DNA of 64,000 nt from Ferruginibacter paludis (GCF_030409685.1 NZ_JAUFQJ010000004.1:62001-126000); one strand, 5' to 3'; counted from the first letter of the stretch, positions 18,109-32,350 are shown. Notes: a model not told the origin generated them from the letters alone. Numbers and translations are program-made.

Positions 18109-20232
18109 TTATTTAGCTACCTGCAATTGTAACACACTTACCGAATATGGCTCCAGTATTCTTTTAAACTTAGATGACACCCCTTTTATTTTTGAACTTA
18201 CCGGCACAATTTTTTCAGGCTCCGTAATGGTATTTGTATCTTGCGGCCTGGCACTTGTAATGACATACATTGTTGCATCAGGCAACACTTTAGTAACGCC
18301 ATTCAGGTTAAAATTAACCGGTTGTTTTTTGCCGGTTGTGTTGACAATTTTAATAAAGAGGTCGCCTGTTTTTTCATCCGCTGTTGCGCTGTAAAAAACA
18401 GTCGGTACCTGGATAGCAACTTTTTTTCCTTCCGTGCTGTCTTGTTTGGTCAGTGGTTTTGGTTGCGTTGGAATATTAGTGGCGGTAATGGATACAACCT
18501 TATCTCCCAATAAGTTTCCGAATAATTTTTGAACATAGTAAGATGGAGAACCATAACTGTTTAATGCATCGTAGCCAATTAAATCAGAATCCCATTGCCA
18601 TGCTTTGGGAGCAGTGGATGTGGCTTTGTTTACATTTACAAATAGTGGTGCATAGCAAGACATGATGATCAAATCTGCATTCCTTTCCATGCCGGTCATC
18701 CAGGCTGCATCGCCTAATGCAGCGTTTAAATTCGTTGTTGGTGCACCTTCTCTTGTTGCCCATTCACCAACAAATATTTTTGGCCCATTGCGGTCGTACT
18801 TGTCATATTGCGAAGCGTTCTCCCACATTTCCCAGGAGTTGCGGTAGTAATGTTCATCCACCACCTCCGGCTTCTTATCCCCGGTTATTTTCAGGTCTGG
18901 ATATTGTGTTTCAGCAATGGTAGAGATCACATGCAGTGATGGGTATTTTTTTTCAATCGCTGCCCTAAATTGTTTGAACCTTCCATCATAACTATTGGTT
19001 CTGTCAAACCAGTCCTCGTTGCCTACTTCAATATACTTTAATTTAAAAGGTGCCGGGTGCCCGTCAGCGGCACGTTTAGCGCCCCAGTAAGTATTTACAT
19101 CCCCCGTCACGTATTCAATTTCATCCAGTGCATCCTCTACATATGGTTGTAACAGCGGGCCAGCATCCACATGATCACCCTGCAATGAATAACCTGCATA
19201 CACAGCCAACAGTGGCTCTGCACCTATGTCTTCACACCATTGTAAAAATTCCAATAGTCCTAAACCATCAGAAGCACGGTAACCCCAGGAGCCTTTATGG
19301 CCGGGCCTTTGCTCCAACGGACCCAATGTGGTTTTCCAGGGAAAGGCATCCGTAATCATTGGGCCTTCCAAATAATTTCCACCCGGGAAACGCAGGAATT
19401 TTGGTTTCATATCGGCCATCATTTTTATCAACTCTGGTCTGAAGCCATTGGGCTTATTATGATAGGTTGGTGGAAACAATGAAACCAAATTAAAATAATA
19501 CTCCCCCACCCGATCTGTTGTAATTACAAACCTTGCATCTGCGGTAGGTTTTGCATCCGCTTTGGTGGTTAGTGTAACTTCATATTTTTTCCAGAAAATA
19601 CTTTTTGCAAGGTTGATCGTTCCGGAAGCATACACTGTTTTTCCATCATTGCTTTCAATGGAAACTGTAATTGGACCCGCTGCGTTGTCTGCAATGTCTG
19701 GCAGGGACAGCGTAGAGGGTTTCGGTTCCCAGGGCCAGCGAAAGGGTTCTGTGCGGCCCGTACCTTTTATGTAAAGTGAAGCGTTATAAGTGGTAGAAGG
19801 TTTTACGGGTATGCCCCAATAACCTTCATTGGCGATACCAACACGACCTGCTGCTTTTTCAACCGTAAGCCTTAAGCAGGTGGAGAGTGCCCCGTTGATG
19901 GCATGGCGACGCTCATCATAAGGGATATGCTCTTCGTTGGTTGCCATCAGCTTTATTGCCGCCACAGAAGCAGAATCATTTCGAACGAGGCTCCAGGCTT
20001 CCGGCGTAGTTTTGTTGTCTTTAAATATCCTGTTGCGGATTAACTCGGCATATAAGCCACCATCATAGGCATGATTGATTTCCTCTGTCATCAGCCCATA
20101 CAACATGGGACTTACATTAGCACCGGGCTTTGTAAAATCTAAGTTTAAAGTGGGGGTTTGTGCAATAGCTGAATGGAAATTGATAGCACAAAAAACACAT
20201 ATCATACCTGTTTTGAGCATTGATTTTTTCAT
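18109..20232 (-). CDS. GH51 alpha-L-arabinofuranosidase, long form
   Basis: This 707-residue enzyme carries about 210 residues ahead of the catalytic barrel. They include a beta-sandwich resembling a carbohydrate-binding module (about 90-250, NEGYWGIPVKPSTTYNASLY). The barrel has PKFLRFPGGNYLEG, the acid/base glutamate in IEVGNEDWFD (Glu406) and the nucleophile in IFVGEWATREG (Glu490). A C-terminal domain ends in SVSVLQLQVAK. The frame is open to 20319, but the ATG at 20232 begins a good signal peptide ending at AIAQ and is chosen. It releases arabinofuranose from arabinoxylan. It lies 41 bp after the double esterase gene. Compared with the GH51 at 13768 the added module may confer polymer binding. 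Confidence 0.92.
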   Translation of the reverse strand: MKKSMLKTGMICVFCAINFHSAIAQTPTLNLDFTKPGANVSPMLYGLMTEEINHAYDGGLYAELIRNRIFKDNKTTPEAWSLVRNDSASVAAIKLMATNEEHIPYDERRHAINGALSTCLRLTVEKAAGRVGIANEGYWGIPVKPSTTYNASLYIKGTGRTEPFRWPWEPKPSTLSLPDIADNAAGPITVSIESNDGKTVYASGTINLAKSIFWKKYEVTLTTKADAKPTADARFVITTDRVGEYYFNLVSLFPPTYHNKPNGFRPELIKMMADMKPKFLRFPGGNYLEGPMITDAFPWKTTLGPLEQRPGHKGSWGYRASDGLGLLEFLQWCEDIGAEPLLAVYAGYSLQGDHVDAGPLLQPYVEDALDEIEYVTGDVNTYWGAKRAADGHPAPFKLKYIEVGNEDWFDRTNSYDGRFKQFRAAIEKKYPSLHVISTIAETQYPDLKITGDKKPEVVDEHYYRNSWEMWENASQYDKYDRNGPKIFVGEWATREGAPTTNLNAALGDAAWMTGMERNADLIIMSCYAPLFVNVNKATSTAPKAWQWDSDLIGYDALNSYGSPSYYVQKLFGNLLGDKVVSITATNIPTQPKPLTKQDSTEGKKVAIQVPTVFYSATADEKTGDLFIKIVNTTGKKQPVNFNLNGVTKVLPDATMYVITSARPQDTNTITEPEKIVPVSSKIKGVSSKFKRILEPYSVSVLQLQVAK

Positions 20233-20273
20233 GAAAAGTCTTTTTCTTAAAATAAAATAATTGGCAACGTTTT

Positions 20274-22214
<1,941 letters not shown>

Positions 22215-22229
22215 TTACTTTTCAAATTA

Positions 22230-23531
22230 TTATTTCGGTGTTATTACCTGGTATTTTCCACCCAGGTGCATCAGGCTGAAAAGATATAGCAATCCATCAT
22301 AATAAGGATCAAAATATCCATCTTCATAAGGTTCCAGTTTTGAGTTCCATAATTCATGTACAAAATCTAAACCGGCTTTATCTTTTGTGATCATTGCTGT
22401 GGTAGCTGCCGTTCCTACCAGGCCGATAGAATGTCTTAGTTTTTTAAAGCCGCCTGCCTGCAATATTTCAGTCGGTGTGGTGCCATCTGTATTAAACTGG
22501 TCTTCAAATTTGCTGATGCCTTTTGACCGCAAAAATTGCTGAATCTTTTTTGCATAGTCTTGCTGCCAGGCTTTGTCTTTAGCAAACCATGTATAATCCA
22601 TTGCAATATTCATTGGCACACGCCATGAATCATAGCGGAATCCTGCAGGCATCCACGGAGCTACGTGTATCGCACCGGAAAACTCTGCATAATCAGGACT
22701 AAGCCCCGTCACTGCGTCGCATGTACGATGCAGAAAGGCACGGGAGGTATCGGCGCAATCTTTATAAAATTGTTCGTGCCCATCTTTTGCATATAAGGCC
22801 CATATTTCGTAAAAAGCCGGCAAATGATAAGAAGGATCAGTCCAATTGTAATTGTCTCTTTCGGGTGTAAAACTTATTTGCTTGTGTGCTGTATTGATGA
22901 TATTGTGTATGCCGCCTGTGCCATCTTTCTTCCACATGGCATCCAATATCTTTCTTGCTTTTGCGTAGTAATTGATACCGGTAGCATTACCCCAACGGTT
23001 AGACGCAAACAAAAGATCCGTGATAAAATATAATTCTCCATCCGATGCAGTGCCTTCAGAATTTTTCTTCATGCTTTCCGGGTTAATACTCCAGGCAAAG
23101 TAACCCTTTGACGGGCCATCAGGATGCTGCAAATATTTTTCACTCCATCTCCAAATACGATCAAATACCTCTTTCTTATTCAACTGCACAGCTATCATCA
23201 TTCCATAAGAGAGTCCTTCTGTTCTTGCATCATGGTTCTTGATGTCTGATACATAAGCCATGCTGTCGCCAACCTCAAAGTACACCTTGTTGGGGCCTTC
23301 AAAAATATCATGATAGGCTTTTTCAACTTTTTGATCAATAGCTGCTTTGCTATACCCCGCATCAATAAAAATGTTCTCGTATTTGCCGGATTGAAATGCA
23401 GCTGTGTTTTTGCCTGTGTTTTTTTTCTGCGCCACCGTAACGGAGGTAATTAGAAGAGACCCGGCTGTAAATAGTAGCAACATCAAATAACCACGATAAA
23501 AAGAAGTGTACTTAAGATATTTTTTTTTCAT
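22230..23531 (-). CDS. GH8 xylanase / reducing-end exo-oligoxylanase
   Basis: The 433-residue protein has a signal peptide ending near VAQ (residue 35) and a GH8 (alpha/alpha)6 barrel. The proton donor is Glu105 in DARTEGLSYGMM, a second conserved acid is Asp164 in GTASDGELYF, and the base is probably Asp301 in GFRYDSWRVPMNIAMDY. Their spacing resembles the reducing-end xylose-releasing exo-oligoxylanase group. It would trim xylo-oligosaccharides from GH10 digestion to xylose, although an endo-xylanase cannot be excluded. The esterase gene upstream ends 1 bp before its start codon, so translation is probably coupled. Confidence 0.9.
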   Translation of the reverse strand: MKKKYLKYTSFYRGYLMLLLFTAGSLLITSVTVAQKKNTGKNTAAFQSGKYENIFIDAGYSKAAIDQKVEKAYHDIFEGPNKVYFEVGDSMAYVSDIKNHDARTEGLSYGMMIAVQLNKKEVFDRIWRWSEKYLQHPDGPSKGYFAWSINPESMKKNSEGTASDGELYFITDLLFASNRWGNATGINYYAKARKILDAMWKKDGTGGIHNIINTAHKQISFTPERDNYNWTDPSYHLPAFYEIWALYAKDGHEQFYKDCADTSRAFLHRTCDAVTGLSPDYAEFSGAIHVAPWMPAGFRYDSWRVPMNIAMDYTWFAKDKAWQQDYAKKIQQFLRSKGISKFEDQFNTDGTTPTEILQAGGFKKLRHSIGLVGTAATTAMITKDKAGLDFVHELWNSKLEPYEDGYFDPYYDGLLYLFSLMHLGGKYQVITPK

Positions 23532-23532
23532 T

Positions 23533-24708
<1,176 letters not shown>

Positions 24709-24749
24709 CTAACAGTTTTACAACCAATTAAAATTAACAGGAGTTTTTT

Positions 24750-25955
<1,206 letters not shown>

Positions 25956-26035
25956 TTATGTAATCAGGCATGTTTTTAAAGAAGCTATTATTTATATTTT
26001 CAGCGTTTTTAAACACTGAGGGTCTGTTCCAAATT

Positions 26036-28495
26036 TTATTTTGCCAGCAAGGTGTACACCTGTCCGGCGGTGGTTGGTAAATCATACTCAAAAGTTATGG
26101 CTAAAGCTGGTGGCGTGATAATTGCTTTTCCTGCGACCACCGGATCAGGTATTTTTTCTGTTTGGTAGAAAGTATTTGGATTTTCACCAATGGCTTTCTT
26201 CAATATCACTCCATGCGCTGTCATTGTGTTTGGCAAGCGCAAACGAAGATTACCTCCCAGCGTTGATTTGATGATTGCTTTTACTAATTTGCCATCTTTC
26301 CATTTCATGTCAACCAATTCAAATCCTCCTCTTGCCTTCAAGCCACTAATACTTCCACCTGCCAGCCAAACATCCGGTAATGCGGGCAGAAGACTTAACA
26401 GTCCATCATCACTTTGCATCAGCATTTCTGTGATCCCCGACGTGCATCCAAAATTCCCATCAATTTGAAAAGGCGGATGAGCATCAAATAAATTATTGTA
26501 AGTGCCACCACCACCTTCATTGGTACCCACTGGTGTAAGTTGGCTTTGTATCAGTTTATAGGCATGATTGCCGTCCAGCATTTTTGCCCACCAGTTTACT
26601 TTCCAACCCATGCTCCAGCCGGTGGAGACATCTCCACGCTGCAGCAAGGTATTTTTTGCGGCGCTGTATAGTGATGGTGTGCGGTAAGGTGAAATTTGGT
26701 TAGATGGAAACAAGCCGTATAAGTGTGAAATATGCCGGTGATGATCCTTTGGATCATCAATGTCGTCTAACCATTCCTGCAGTTGCCCAAACTGACCTAT
26801 GTGCATCGGCGATAAACGACTTCTTTTTTGGACGAGCGTATCCATCAAAGCTTTGTCTTTCTTTAAAATACCTGCGGCTTTAATGGTGTTACTAAAAACA
26901 TCAAAAATTAGTTGATTGGTCATGGTAACGCCGGCATCCAGCGATGAACCCTGGTGGGCGGCCGGTGCATTTTCCGGCGACATGTCGGGACAAATTACCA
27001 GCCACCTATACCGGGGATGTTCTATTAAAAAATCAGCGTAAAAAAGTGCAGCCTCTTTCATTACCGGATAAACATCAACCAAAAATTTTTTATCACCGGT
27101 GTACAGATAATGATCCCATAAATGCATAACACCCCATCCGCCGCCATTGATCCATGCACCCCAAAAAGCGCCATCCACAGCTCCTGTGGCCCGCCATATG
27201 TCTGTGTTGTGGTGCGCCATCCAGCCTCTTGTGCCGTACATGTCCCGGGCAGTTTGTTTTCCTGTAACAGCCATTTCCTTTACCATCTGCATAAATGGCC
27301 CGTGCAATGCTGAAAGATTTGTTTTTTCTGCAGGCCAGTAATTCATTTCTGCATTGATGTTGATGGTGTATTTGCTATCCCACGGCGGATAAACTTTATT
27401 ATTCCAAATGCCCTGCAGGTTGGCAGGCTGGCCGCCGGGTTGCGAAGAAGAAATCAACAGATACCGGCCATATTGATAGTAGAGTGTTACCAACTCTGGA
27501 TCATTGGTTTTATTGAAATTTTTTAACCGCTCATTTGTTGGAAGCTTTGCGGGCTCCGTGTTTCCTAAATTCAGTTTTACCCGGTTAAAATAGTTTTGAT
27601 AGGCAGCAATGTGTTGTCGTAAAATTTGAGCGAATGATTTGGTAACTGCTTTTGCAAGATATCTCCGGGCCCTGGGGTCTTCGTCACTATTCAGCGTATG
27701 ATAATCGACAAAATTGGTCGCAATTGAAATATACACTGTTACAGCATCCGCATTTTTTATAATCACAGCAGTATCCGTAGCAGTGATGCTTCCTCCTTTC
27801 GTTTTAAACTGTACCAGGCCTTTATAATGTATACTACCCTTCACCCCTTCATGATCAATACCGGTACCTGAAAAAGTTAACAGTGATTGCCCGGCGGTTT
27901 TAGTAATAGTATTTGGCAGCGGTGTTGAATAAAAAGAAGTAAATGAAATACTGTTAGGTTTATCTGCCGTTAATTCTATTGCAATTACCTGGTCAGTAAA
28001 AGACGCAACTGCTTTCCTTGTATAGGTAACACCTCCGGCTTTATACGTGGTGGTAGCAACAGCTTTCTCAATATCCAGCTCCCTGGTATAATTTGTATAA
28101 TTGTCAACCCCATCAAATACCAGGTGTAATTCACCAGCAGGTAAATACATTTGGCCCTGGGATTTTTTGCTGATGATAACCCGGTTAGCCAATTGTTCCG
28201 CATCTTTTTGTTTACCTGCAAATATCAGTTGCCGGATTTCGGTTAACGAATCCAGCGCTAACGGATTGTCATTCCGGTTCGGGCTTCCACTCCACAAGGT
28301 GTGTTCGTTTAACTGGACTGTTTCGGTATCCACATTTCCATAAACCATAGCGCCCAACCTGCCATTGCCGATGGGTAGAGCGTTTTCCCAGGTTTTACCC
28401 GAAGGAGTATTATACCACAATTTCAATGCAGGCTTTTGCTGGGCAGAACAAAAACTACCGGCACAGAGTATTAAAAGAAACAGACTTTTATTCAT
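26036..28495 (-). CDS. GH95 alpha-L-fucosidase / alpha-L-galactosidase
   Basis: At 819 residues this is a normal-length GH95 enzyme. It has a signal peptide ending near CSAQ, an N-terminal beta-domain opening with [28 protein letters not shown], an (alpha/alpha)6 barrel with [27 protein letters not shown] and [21 protein letters not shown], and a C-terminal domain. GH95 members invert terminal alpha-1,2-fucose. Some members from xylan loci instead remove L-galactose from cereal glucuronoarabinoxylan, and the setting here makes that the more likely role. It is the first gene of the long minus-strand run, so the operon promoter should lie in 28496-28990. Confidence 0.9.
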   Translation of the reverse strand: MNKSLFLLILCAGSFCSAQQKPALKLWYNTPSGKTWENALPIGNGRLGAMVYGNVDTETVQLNEHTLWSGSPNRNDNPLALDSLTEIRQLIFAGKQKDAEQLANRVIISKKSQGQMYLPAGELHLVFDGVDNYTNYTRELDIEKAVATTTYKAGGVTYTRKAVASFTDQVIAIELTADKPNSISFTSFYSTPLPNTITKTAGQSLLTFSGTGIDHEGVKGSIHYKGLVQFKTKGGSITATDTAVIIKNADAVTVYISIATNFVDYHTLNSDEDPRARRYLAKAVTKSFAQILRQHIAAYQNYFNRVKLNLGNTEPAKLPTNERLKNFNKTNDPELVTLYYQYGRYLLISSSQPGGQPANLQGIWNNKVYPPWDSKYTININAEMNYWPAEKTNLSALHGPFMQMVKEMAVTGKQTARDMYGTRGWMAHHNTDIWRATGAVDGAFWGAWINGGGWGVMHLWDHYLYTGDKKFLVDVYPVMKEAALFYADFLIEHPRYRWLVICPDMSPENAPAAHQGSSLDAGVTMTNQLIFDVFSNTIKAAGILKKDKALMDTLVQKRSRLSPMHIGQFGQLQEWLDDIDDPKDHHRHISHLYGLFPSNQISPYRTPSLYSAAKNTLLQRGDVSTGWSMGWKVNWWAKMLDGNHAYKLIQSQLTPVGTNEGGGGTYNNLFDAHPPFQIDGNFGCTSGITEMLMQSDDGLLSLLPALPDVWLAGGSISGLKARGGFELVDMKWKDGKLVKAIIKSTLGGNLRLRLPNTMTAHGVILKKAIGENPNTFYQTEKIPDPVVAGKAIITPPALAITFEYDLPTTAGQVYTLLAK

Positions 28496-28991
28496 TCATA
28501 TACTATTTGAAACAGTGTTATTAAAAGTATGTTTGACATTTATTTTAAAAGTCAAATTTTTTTCCTCTTTTTGACAGGATGCCTAAGTCACCTGATTATA
28601 AATTTTACTGGTGTTGCTTAGGAAACACGTACAACAAAAAATATGAAAATCATGTGCCGGCGGGGCAATTATTTATCATGTATCAGCGCTTGGATTTAAT
28701 GTTATCAACACAGCCGCCATGTTATTATTGGCAATCGTCTTTTTAATTTTTATGGCAATAGGTTACTACAGTTTTATTAACTTATAGTAATTTAGACTAC
28801 AAGTTATTTTAAATTTTTAATCTGCTAAAATTTATTTTTTCCACACCGGTTGTTGAAATGCAGAGCAATCCTGTCAAATAACTGGTGCGTGTGGTTTGCG
28901 TGTTGCACACAAATCCTCTTCGCAGGCAGGAAGAGGTTTATAAAAATTGTACTTTGCAAGAACTTTTTTTTACCAATTAAAAATTGACAAG
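28496..28991. promoter_or_regulatory. Divergent regulatory region between GH95 and the Nudix regulator
   Basis: No gene is seen. The AT-rich interval should contain the promoters of the hydrolase run (minus strand) and of the Nudix-type regulator (plus strand). The hexamer TTTGAC or its complement GTCAAA occurs at 28532-28537, 28551-28556 (as an inverted pair with the first), 28570-28575 and 28873-28878. These are candidate operator half-sites, with no support beyond repetition. A box-like TACTTTG lies near 28950, consistent with a start codon after it. Confidence 0.4.
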
Positions 28992-29678
28992 TTGAAATTA
29001 TCTGATGAAATTATTGATGCACTGTCTATCGATTGCGTTGTCTTCGGATTTAAAGACTCATCACTTTCAGTCCTATTGGTAAAGCATGGAGAGGGCATCA
29101 CCAAAGGTCAATGGGCCTTGCCTGGTGGGTGGATAAAATACAACGAAAGCCTTGATAAGGCAGCTTACAGAATATTAACTTCACAAACAGCAGTTCAAAA
29201 TATCTACCTGGAACAATTCCATATTTTTGGCGAAGTCAATCGTTTTCCGGTTAAACGCGTGATTACAGTTTGCTATTATGCTTTGGTAAACATTGAAAAA
29301 TTTGAATTGCATGCGGGCCCGACTGTATCGGATGTAGTTTGGTTTAATGTAAACAAAGTGCCAAAAATGAGTTTTGATCACAATACAATTTTTACAAAGT
29401 GCTTTTCTCATCTGCAACACAAAGTGCAACATGAACCAATAGGATTTAACCTGCTGCCCAAAAAATTCACGTTGCTGCAATTGCAGGAATTATATGAAGC
29501 CATACTGGAAAAAAAACTGGATAAGCCCAATTTCAGAAGAAAAATGATTAAGATGAACCTGCTGGTTTCTTCAAGTGAAAAACAAAAGGATGTTTCGCAC
29601 AGAGCTGCAAAATTATTCAGGTTTGATAAGAAGGTATATGACCGGCTGATTGAAAAGGGCTTTTCATTTGAAATTTAA
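28992..29678 (+). CDS. Nudix-derived transcriptional regulator (NrtR/AraR-like)
   Basis: A Nudix fold (about residues 10-140) is followed by a winged-helix DNA-binding domain (about 150-228, FTLLQLQELYEAILEKKLDKPNFRRKM). In the Nudix box the first part is intact (GGWIKYNE) but the catalytic REUxEE core reads RILTSQ, so the metal-binding glutamates are gone and hydrolysis is not expected. This is the design of NrtR-like regulators, including the Nudix-type AraR that controls arabinose genes in Bacteroides. It stands divergent from the hydrolase operon that liberates arabinose, so a pentose-responsive role is likely. There is no ATG. TTG at 28992 is chosen, and TTG at 28947 is an alternative giving 243 residues. 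Confidence 0.85.
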   Translation: MKLSDEIIDALSIDCVVFGFKDSSLSVLLVKHGEGITKGQWALPGGWIKYNESLDKAAYRILTSQTAVQNIYLEQFHIFGEVNRFPVKRVITVCYYALVNIEKFELHAGPTVSDVVWFNVNKVPKMSFDHNTIFTKCFSHLQHKVQHEPIGFNLLPKKFTLLQLQELYEAILEKKLDKPNFRRKMIKMNLLVSSSEKQKDVSHRAAKLFRFDKKVYDRLIEKGFSFEI

Positions 29679-29761
29679 CCTGCTTTGTATTTGAGTTTAA
29701 TCCATACAATTGCGAAGTTTAAACGGTTCGCCATTTTCATTAACCTGATCCCCCGCAAAAA

Positions 29762-29792
29762 ATGCTGCCATCACTTCAGGTGATGGCAGCAT
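29762..29792 (-). terminator. Intrinsic terminator between convergent genes
   Basis: A perfect 13-bp stem (ATGCTGCCATCAC with GTGATGGCAGCAT) closes a 5-nt loop. On the minus strand it runs into a tract of six T residues, so it should terminate the DUF6580 gene. The stem may also slow transcription from the Nudix regulator on the plus strand. Confidence 0.82.
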
Positions 29793-29814
29793 GCAATGAT
29801 TTTGCAACAACAGT

Positions 29815-30402
29815 TTATGAACTGACCGGTACCGGCTTTTGTACAACATATTTGTTAATCAAAAAATAACCGCCAAACAGCAGGGCGCTAAATATTATTG
29901 TAGCATACAAACTGCCGCGGTAAAACGGCGTTGCTTCTGCATAACAATGCAGCAACCCAGCCATTGTTTTGGGATAAGGCTGATTGGCAATATCAAGACC
30001 GCCACCGATCCAAACTGCAAAGTTGCTTAAGATGAAATACATGGTAGTACCAGCAAAAGCACCAGTTAAAATTTGAACCGGTTTTGTTTGCTGAATGGCA
30101 AATCCAATAACAGTTAATCCAATAAACAAAATATAATTGACTGCCTGTCCGCTGTAAAAACCAGGCGTAGCCGAAATGTGGAATTTAAACAACACTTCAT
30201 ACAGAATATCTGACACCAGCATGGAAAAAAGTGGTAACAGAAATGAATACTTTTTATCCTTCACAATACTGCCAGCAAACAATGCCATGGCTATTTGCGG
30301 TGCAAAACCAAGTGGTCTTCCAGGCAAAATCCTGTATAAGGAAGCCATTAATACCAGCAACACAAAACTGATTACAATTGACGGGTCTTTTTTCATGTAC
30401 AT
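29815..30402 (-). CDS. DUF6580-type integral membrane protein
   Basis: The 195-residue protein has about five or six hydrophobic segments and no signal peptide. The pattern RILPGRPLGFAPQIAMALFAG near the N-terminus and LSNFAVWIGGGL in the second half match what I recall of DUF6580. The overall shape, with short loops and an NFAVW motif, resembles small substrate-binding membrane subunits of vitamin transporters, but no ATPase or partner gene is adjacent. It is divergent from yraN with 90 bp between start codons. ATG is at 30402, with a second in-frame ATG two codons later. Function unknown. Confidence 0.75.
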   Translation of the reverse strand: MYMKKDPSIVISFVLLVLMASLYRILPGRPLGFAPQIAMALFAGSIVKDKKYSFLLPLFSMLVSDILYEVLFKFHISATPGFYSGQAVNYILFIGLTVIGFAIQQTKPVQILTGAFAGTTMYFILSNFAVWIGGGLDIANQPYPKTMAGLLHCYAEATPFYRGSLYATIIFSALLFGGYFLINKYVVQKPVPVSS

Positions 30403-30460
30403 TTTTTAACAACCACAAAAATAAGTAATAATATCAGCAAGGCAATATTTTGGAAAAACC

Positions 30461-30489
30461 TTTTGCCTGCGACAGATAAATTATATTTG
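30461..30489 (+). promoter_or_regulatory. Possible promoter of the YraN gene
   Basis: TATATTTG at 30482-30489 is an exact TAnnTTTG box, with TTTTG 16 bp upstream at 30461-30465. If used, transcription would begin within a few bases of the ATG at 30493, giving a leaderless or almost leaderless mRNA. Confidence 0.4.
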
Positions 30490-30492
30490 AAT

Positions 30493-30849
30493 ATGGCAAA
30501 GCATAACCATACCGGGCTTGCGGGCGAAACGCTGGGCGCCGCTTATTTACAGAACGCAGGTTACCTTGTACTGGAAAAAAACTGGCGTCATAGCCACTGG
30601 GAGGTTGATATAATAGCTTCCAAAACGGATACTCTTCATTTTATTGAAATTAAAACGCGGCGCACCAAAAAATTCGGGTTGCCCGAAGAAAAAGTAGGCA
30701 GAAAGAAAATAGAAAACCTGATCAATGCGGCGGAACAATACCTGTACCTGCAACCCCAATGGAAACGCATTCAATTCGACATCCTATCCATCCTGATATT
30801 AAACAATGAGCCGGCAGAGTATTTTTTTATTGAGGATGTTTACCTGTAG
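30493..30849 (+). CDS. yraN: YraN/UPF0102-family endonuclease-like protein
   Basis: The 118-residue protein has the UPF0102 order: GLAGETLGAAYLQNAGYLVLEKNWR, then EVDIIASKTDTLHFIEIKTR with the D-ExK nuclease-like motif, then a helical end. Family members resemble Holliday-junction resolvases and restriction endonucleases, but their role is little known. The frame opens with a TTG at 30463. The ATG at 30493 matches the usual family start. Its last 23 bp overlap the end of the convergent Cys-cluster gene at 30827. Confidence 0.88.
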   Translation: MAKHNHTGLAGETLGAAYLQNAGYLVLEKNWRHSHWEVDIIASKTDTLHFIEIKTRRTKKFGLPEEKVGRKKIENLINAAEQYLYLQPQWKRIQFDILSILILNNEPAEYFFIEDVYL

Positions 30850-31354
30850 GAAAGCCGTTCTTCGCAAGCGCCTGCATCGTTTCTACCCATTTAAAAGTAG
30901 CCGGACAATACTGTATATTTTGACGGTGCACATGTAAATAACTGGTCACTCTTTTTTTGGTAAGATGTGGAAAGCCTGCACAGTCGGCGGGACGCACCGG
31001 GTAGATGGAACATTTATAATCGCTCATATTAAAAAACTGGCAGGGTTGCTTCTTATTCTGCCAGTCCTTGTCTTTTTTATCAAACAACAGCCATTTTTCT
31101 TTAAAGGCAGCAGGTGTCATTTCCAGGTGGGCCGATATTCTTTTAACATCTGAAGGCGTAAAAGTAGGTGTCATTTTTTTACAGCAGTTACCGCAACTCA
31201 GGCAGTCTATTTGCTGCCACACTTCCTTATCTGCGTAATCTGCCATTGCATGCAAACTTTTGGGAGGCTTGTTTTCAAGCCTGGTTAAAAACGAACGCAT
31301 TGATTTTTTATAGGCCAATACCTTTTTGCGGAAGCTGCGAAGATTTACTGTCAT
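30827..31354 (-). CDS. YkgJ-family cysteine-cluster protein
   Basis: A CxxCxxCC cluster (IDCLSCGNCCKKMTPTFT, about residues 53-70) is followed by CQFFNMSDYKCSIYPVRPADCAGFP. Together these eight or so cysteines make the probable zinc- or iron-sulfur-binding YkgJ/UPF0153 fold. The 175-residue length is normal and there is no signal peptide, so it is cytoplasmic. No function is established for the family. Its 3' end overlaps yraN by 23 bp on the other strand, a tail-to-tail overlap. Confidence 0.85.
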   Translation of the reverse strand: MTVNLRSFRKKVLAYKKSMRSFLTRLENKPPKSLHAMADYADKEVWQQIDCLSCGNCCKKMTPTFTPSDVKRISAHLEMTPAAFKEKWLLFDKKDKDWQNKKQPCQFFNMSDYKCSIYPVRPADCAGFPHLTKKRVTSYLHVHRQNIQYCPATFKWVETMQALAKNGFPTGKHPQ

Positions 31355-31450
31355 TATTGATTTAATATTGCTGTAGTAAAAACGAAATTAGGGAAACAAT
31401 TTAAAAATCCACCTTCCAAAAAATCAACATTGTCTGACAACAAAACTACG

Positions 31451-32350
31451 ATGTGGCAGTCGTATAAAAGAGGCTTTAAAGCGTACCTGCAATTAGAAAA
31501 ATCGCTGAGCGATCACTCGGTGGAGGCCTACCTGCACGATATTGAAAAACTCACTACCTGGTTATCCGTTACCGGATATTTGCTGTCTCCCGATCAGGTC
31601 ACATTGAAAGACCTTGAACAATTCGTCCGCTGGATCAGTGAACTGGGTATGACGGCCGGTTCGCAAGCCAGGATCGTTTCCGGACTGAAAAGTTTTTTTA
31701 AATATTGCCTGATGGAACAGATCATTACCGTTGATCCATCCTATTTACTGGAGTCTCCTAAGCTAAAAAGAACCCTGCCGGATATATTGAGTTTTGAAGA
31801 GATTGAAAACATTATTGGTCAGCTGGATTTAAGCAAACCCGAAGGTGGCCGTAACAAGGCAATACTTGAAACCCTTTACAGCTGTGGATTGCGTGTTAGT
31901 GAACTGGTTAACTTACGCATCAGCTGCCTTTACCTGGATGTGGGTTTTATACGGGTGATTGGAAAAGGAGATAAAGAACGATTGGTGCCAATAGGAAGTG
32001 ATGCCATAAAATACATCAATATTTACCGCAATGATATCCGGGTACACATTGCTGTTAAACCGGGTAATGATGACATTTTATTTTTAAACCGCAGGGGCTC
32101 GAAGCTCAGCCGGGTAATGATTTTTTTGATTATAAAAGAACTGACCAAACAGGCGGGTATTACAAAAACAATTTCACCACATACCTTCCGCCATTCATTT
32201 GCCACGCATCTTGTAGAAGGCGGTGCCGACCTTCGCGCCGTACAGGAAATGCTGGGCCATGAGAGCATCACCACCACAGAAATTTATACGCATCTCGACA
32301 GGGAATTTTTACGGACCACATTGCAACAGTTTCATCCGGCGTTTAAATAA
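31451..32350 (+). CDS. xerD: Tyrosine recombinase XerD
   Basis: This 299-residue protein has the SAM-like N-terminal DNA-binding domain (about 5-90) and the tyrosine-recombinase catalytic domain. Catalytic residues are visible in order: Arg in SCGLRVSEL, Lys in GKGDKERLVP, HxxR in HTFRHSFATHL, His in LGHESITTTEIYTH, and the nucleophile Tyr in IYTHLDRE. The LxxYSCGLR, GKGxKxR and HTFRHSFATHL wording is that of the chromosomal-dimer-resolving XerC/XerD group rather than an integron or transposon integrase. The frame starts with a TTG at 31430. The ATG at 31451 gives the usual XerD length and is chosen. No attachment site or element boundary lies nearby. Confidence 0.92.
   Translation: MWQSYKRGFKAYLQLEKSLSDHSVEAYLHDIEKLTTWLSVTGYLLSPDQVTLKDLEQFVRWISELGMTAGSQARIVSGLKSFFKYCLMEQIITVDPSYLLESPKLKRTLPDILSFEEIENIIGQLDLSKPEGGRNKAILETLYSCGLRVSELVNLRISCLYLDVGFIRVIGKGDKERLVPIGSDAIKYINIYRNDIRVHIAVKPGNDDILFLNRRGSKLSRVMIFLIIKELTKQAGITKTISPHTFRHSFATHLVEGGADLRAVQEMLGHESITTTEIYTHLDREFLRTTLQQFHPAFK

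Noticed and set aside
31451..32350. Integrase of a mobile element
   Set aside because: The motifs and length match housekeeping XerD, and no attachment sites, cargo or boundary repeats are visible.
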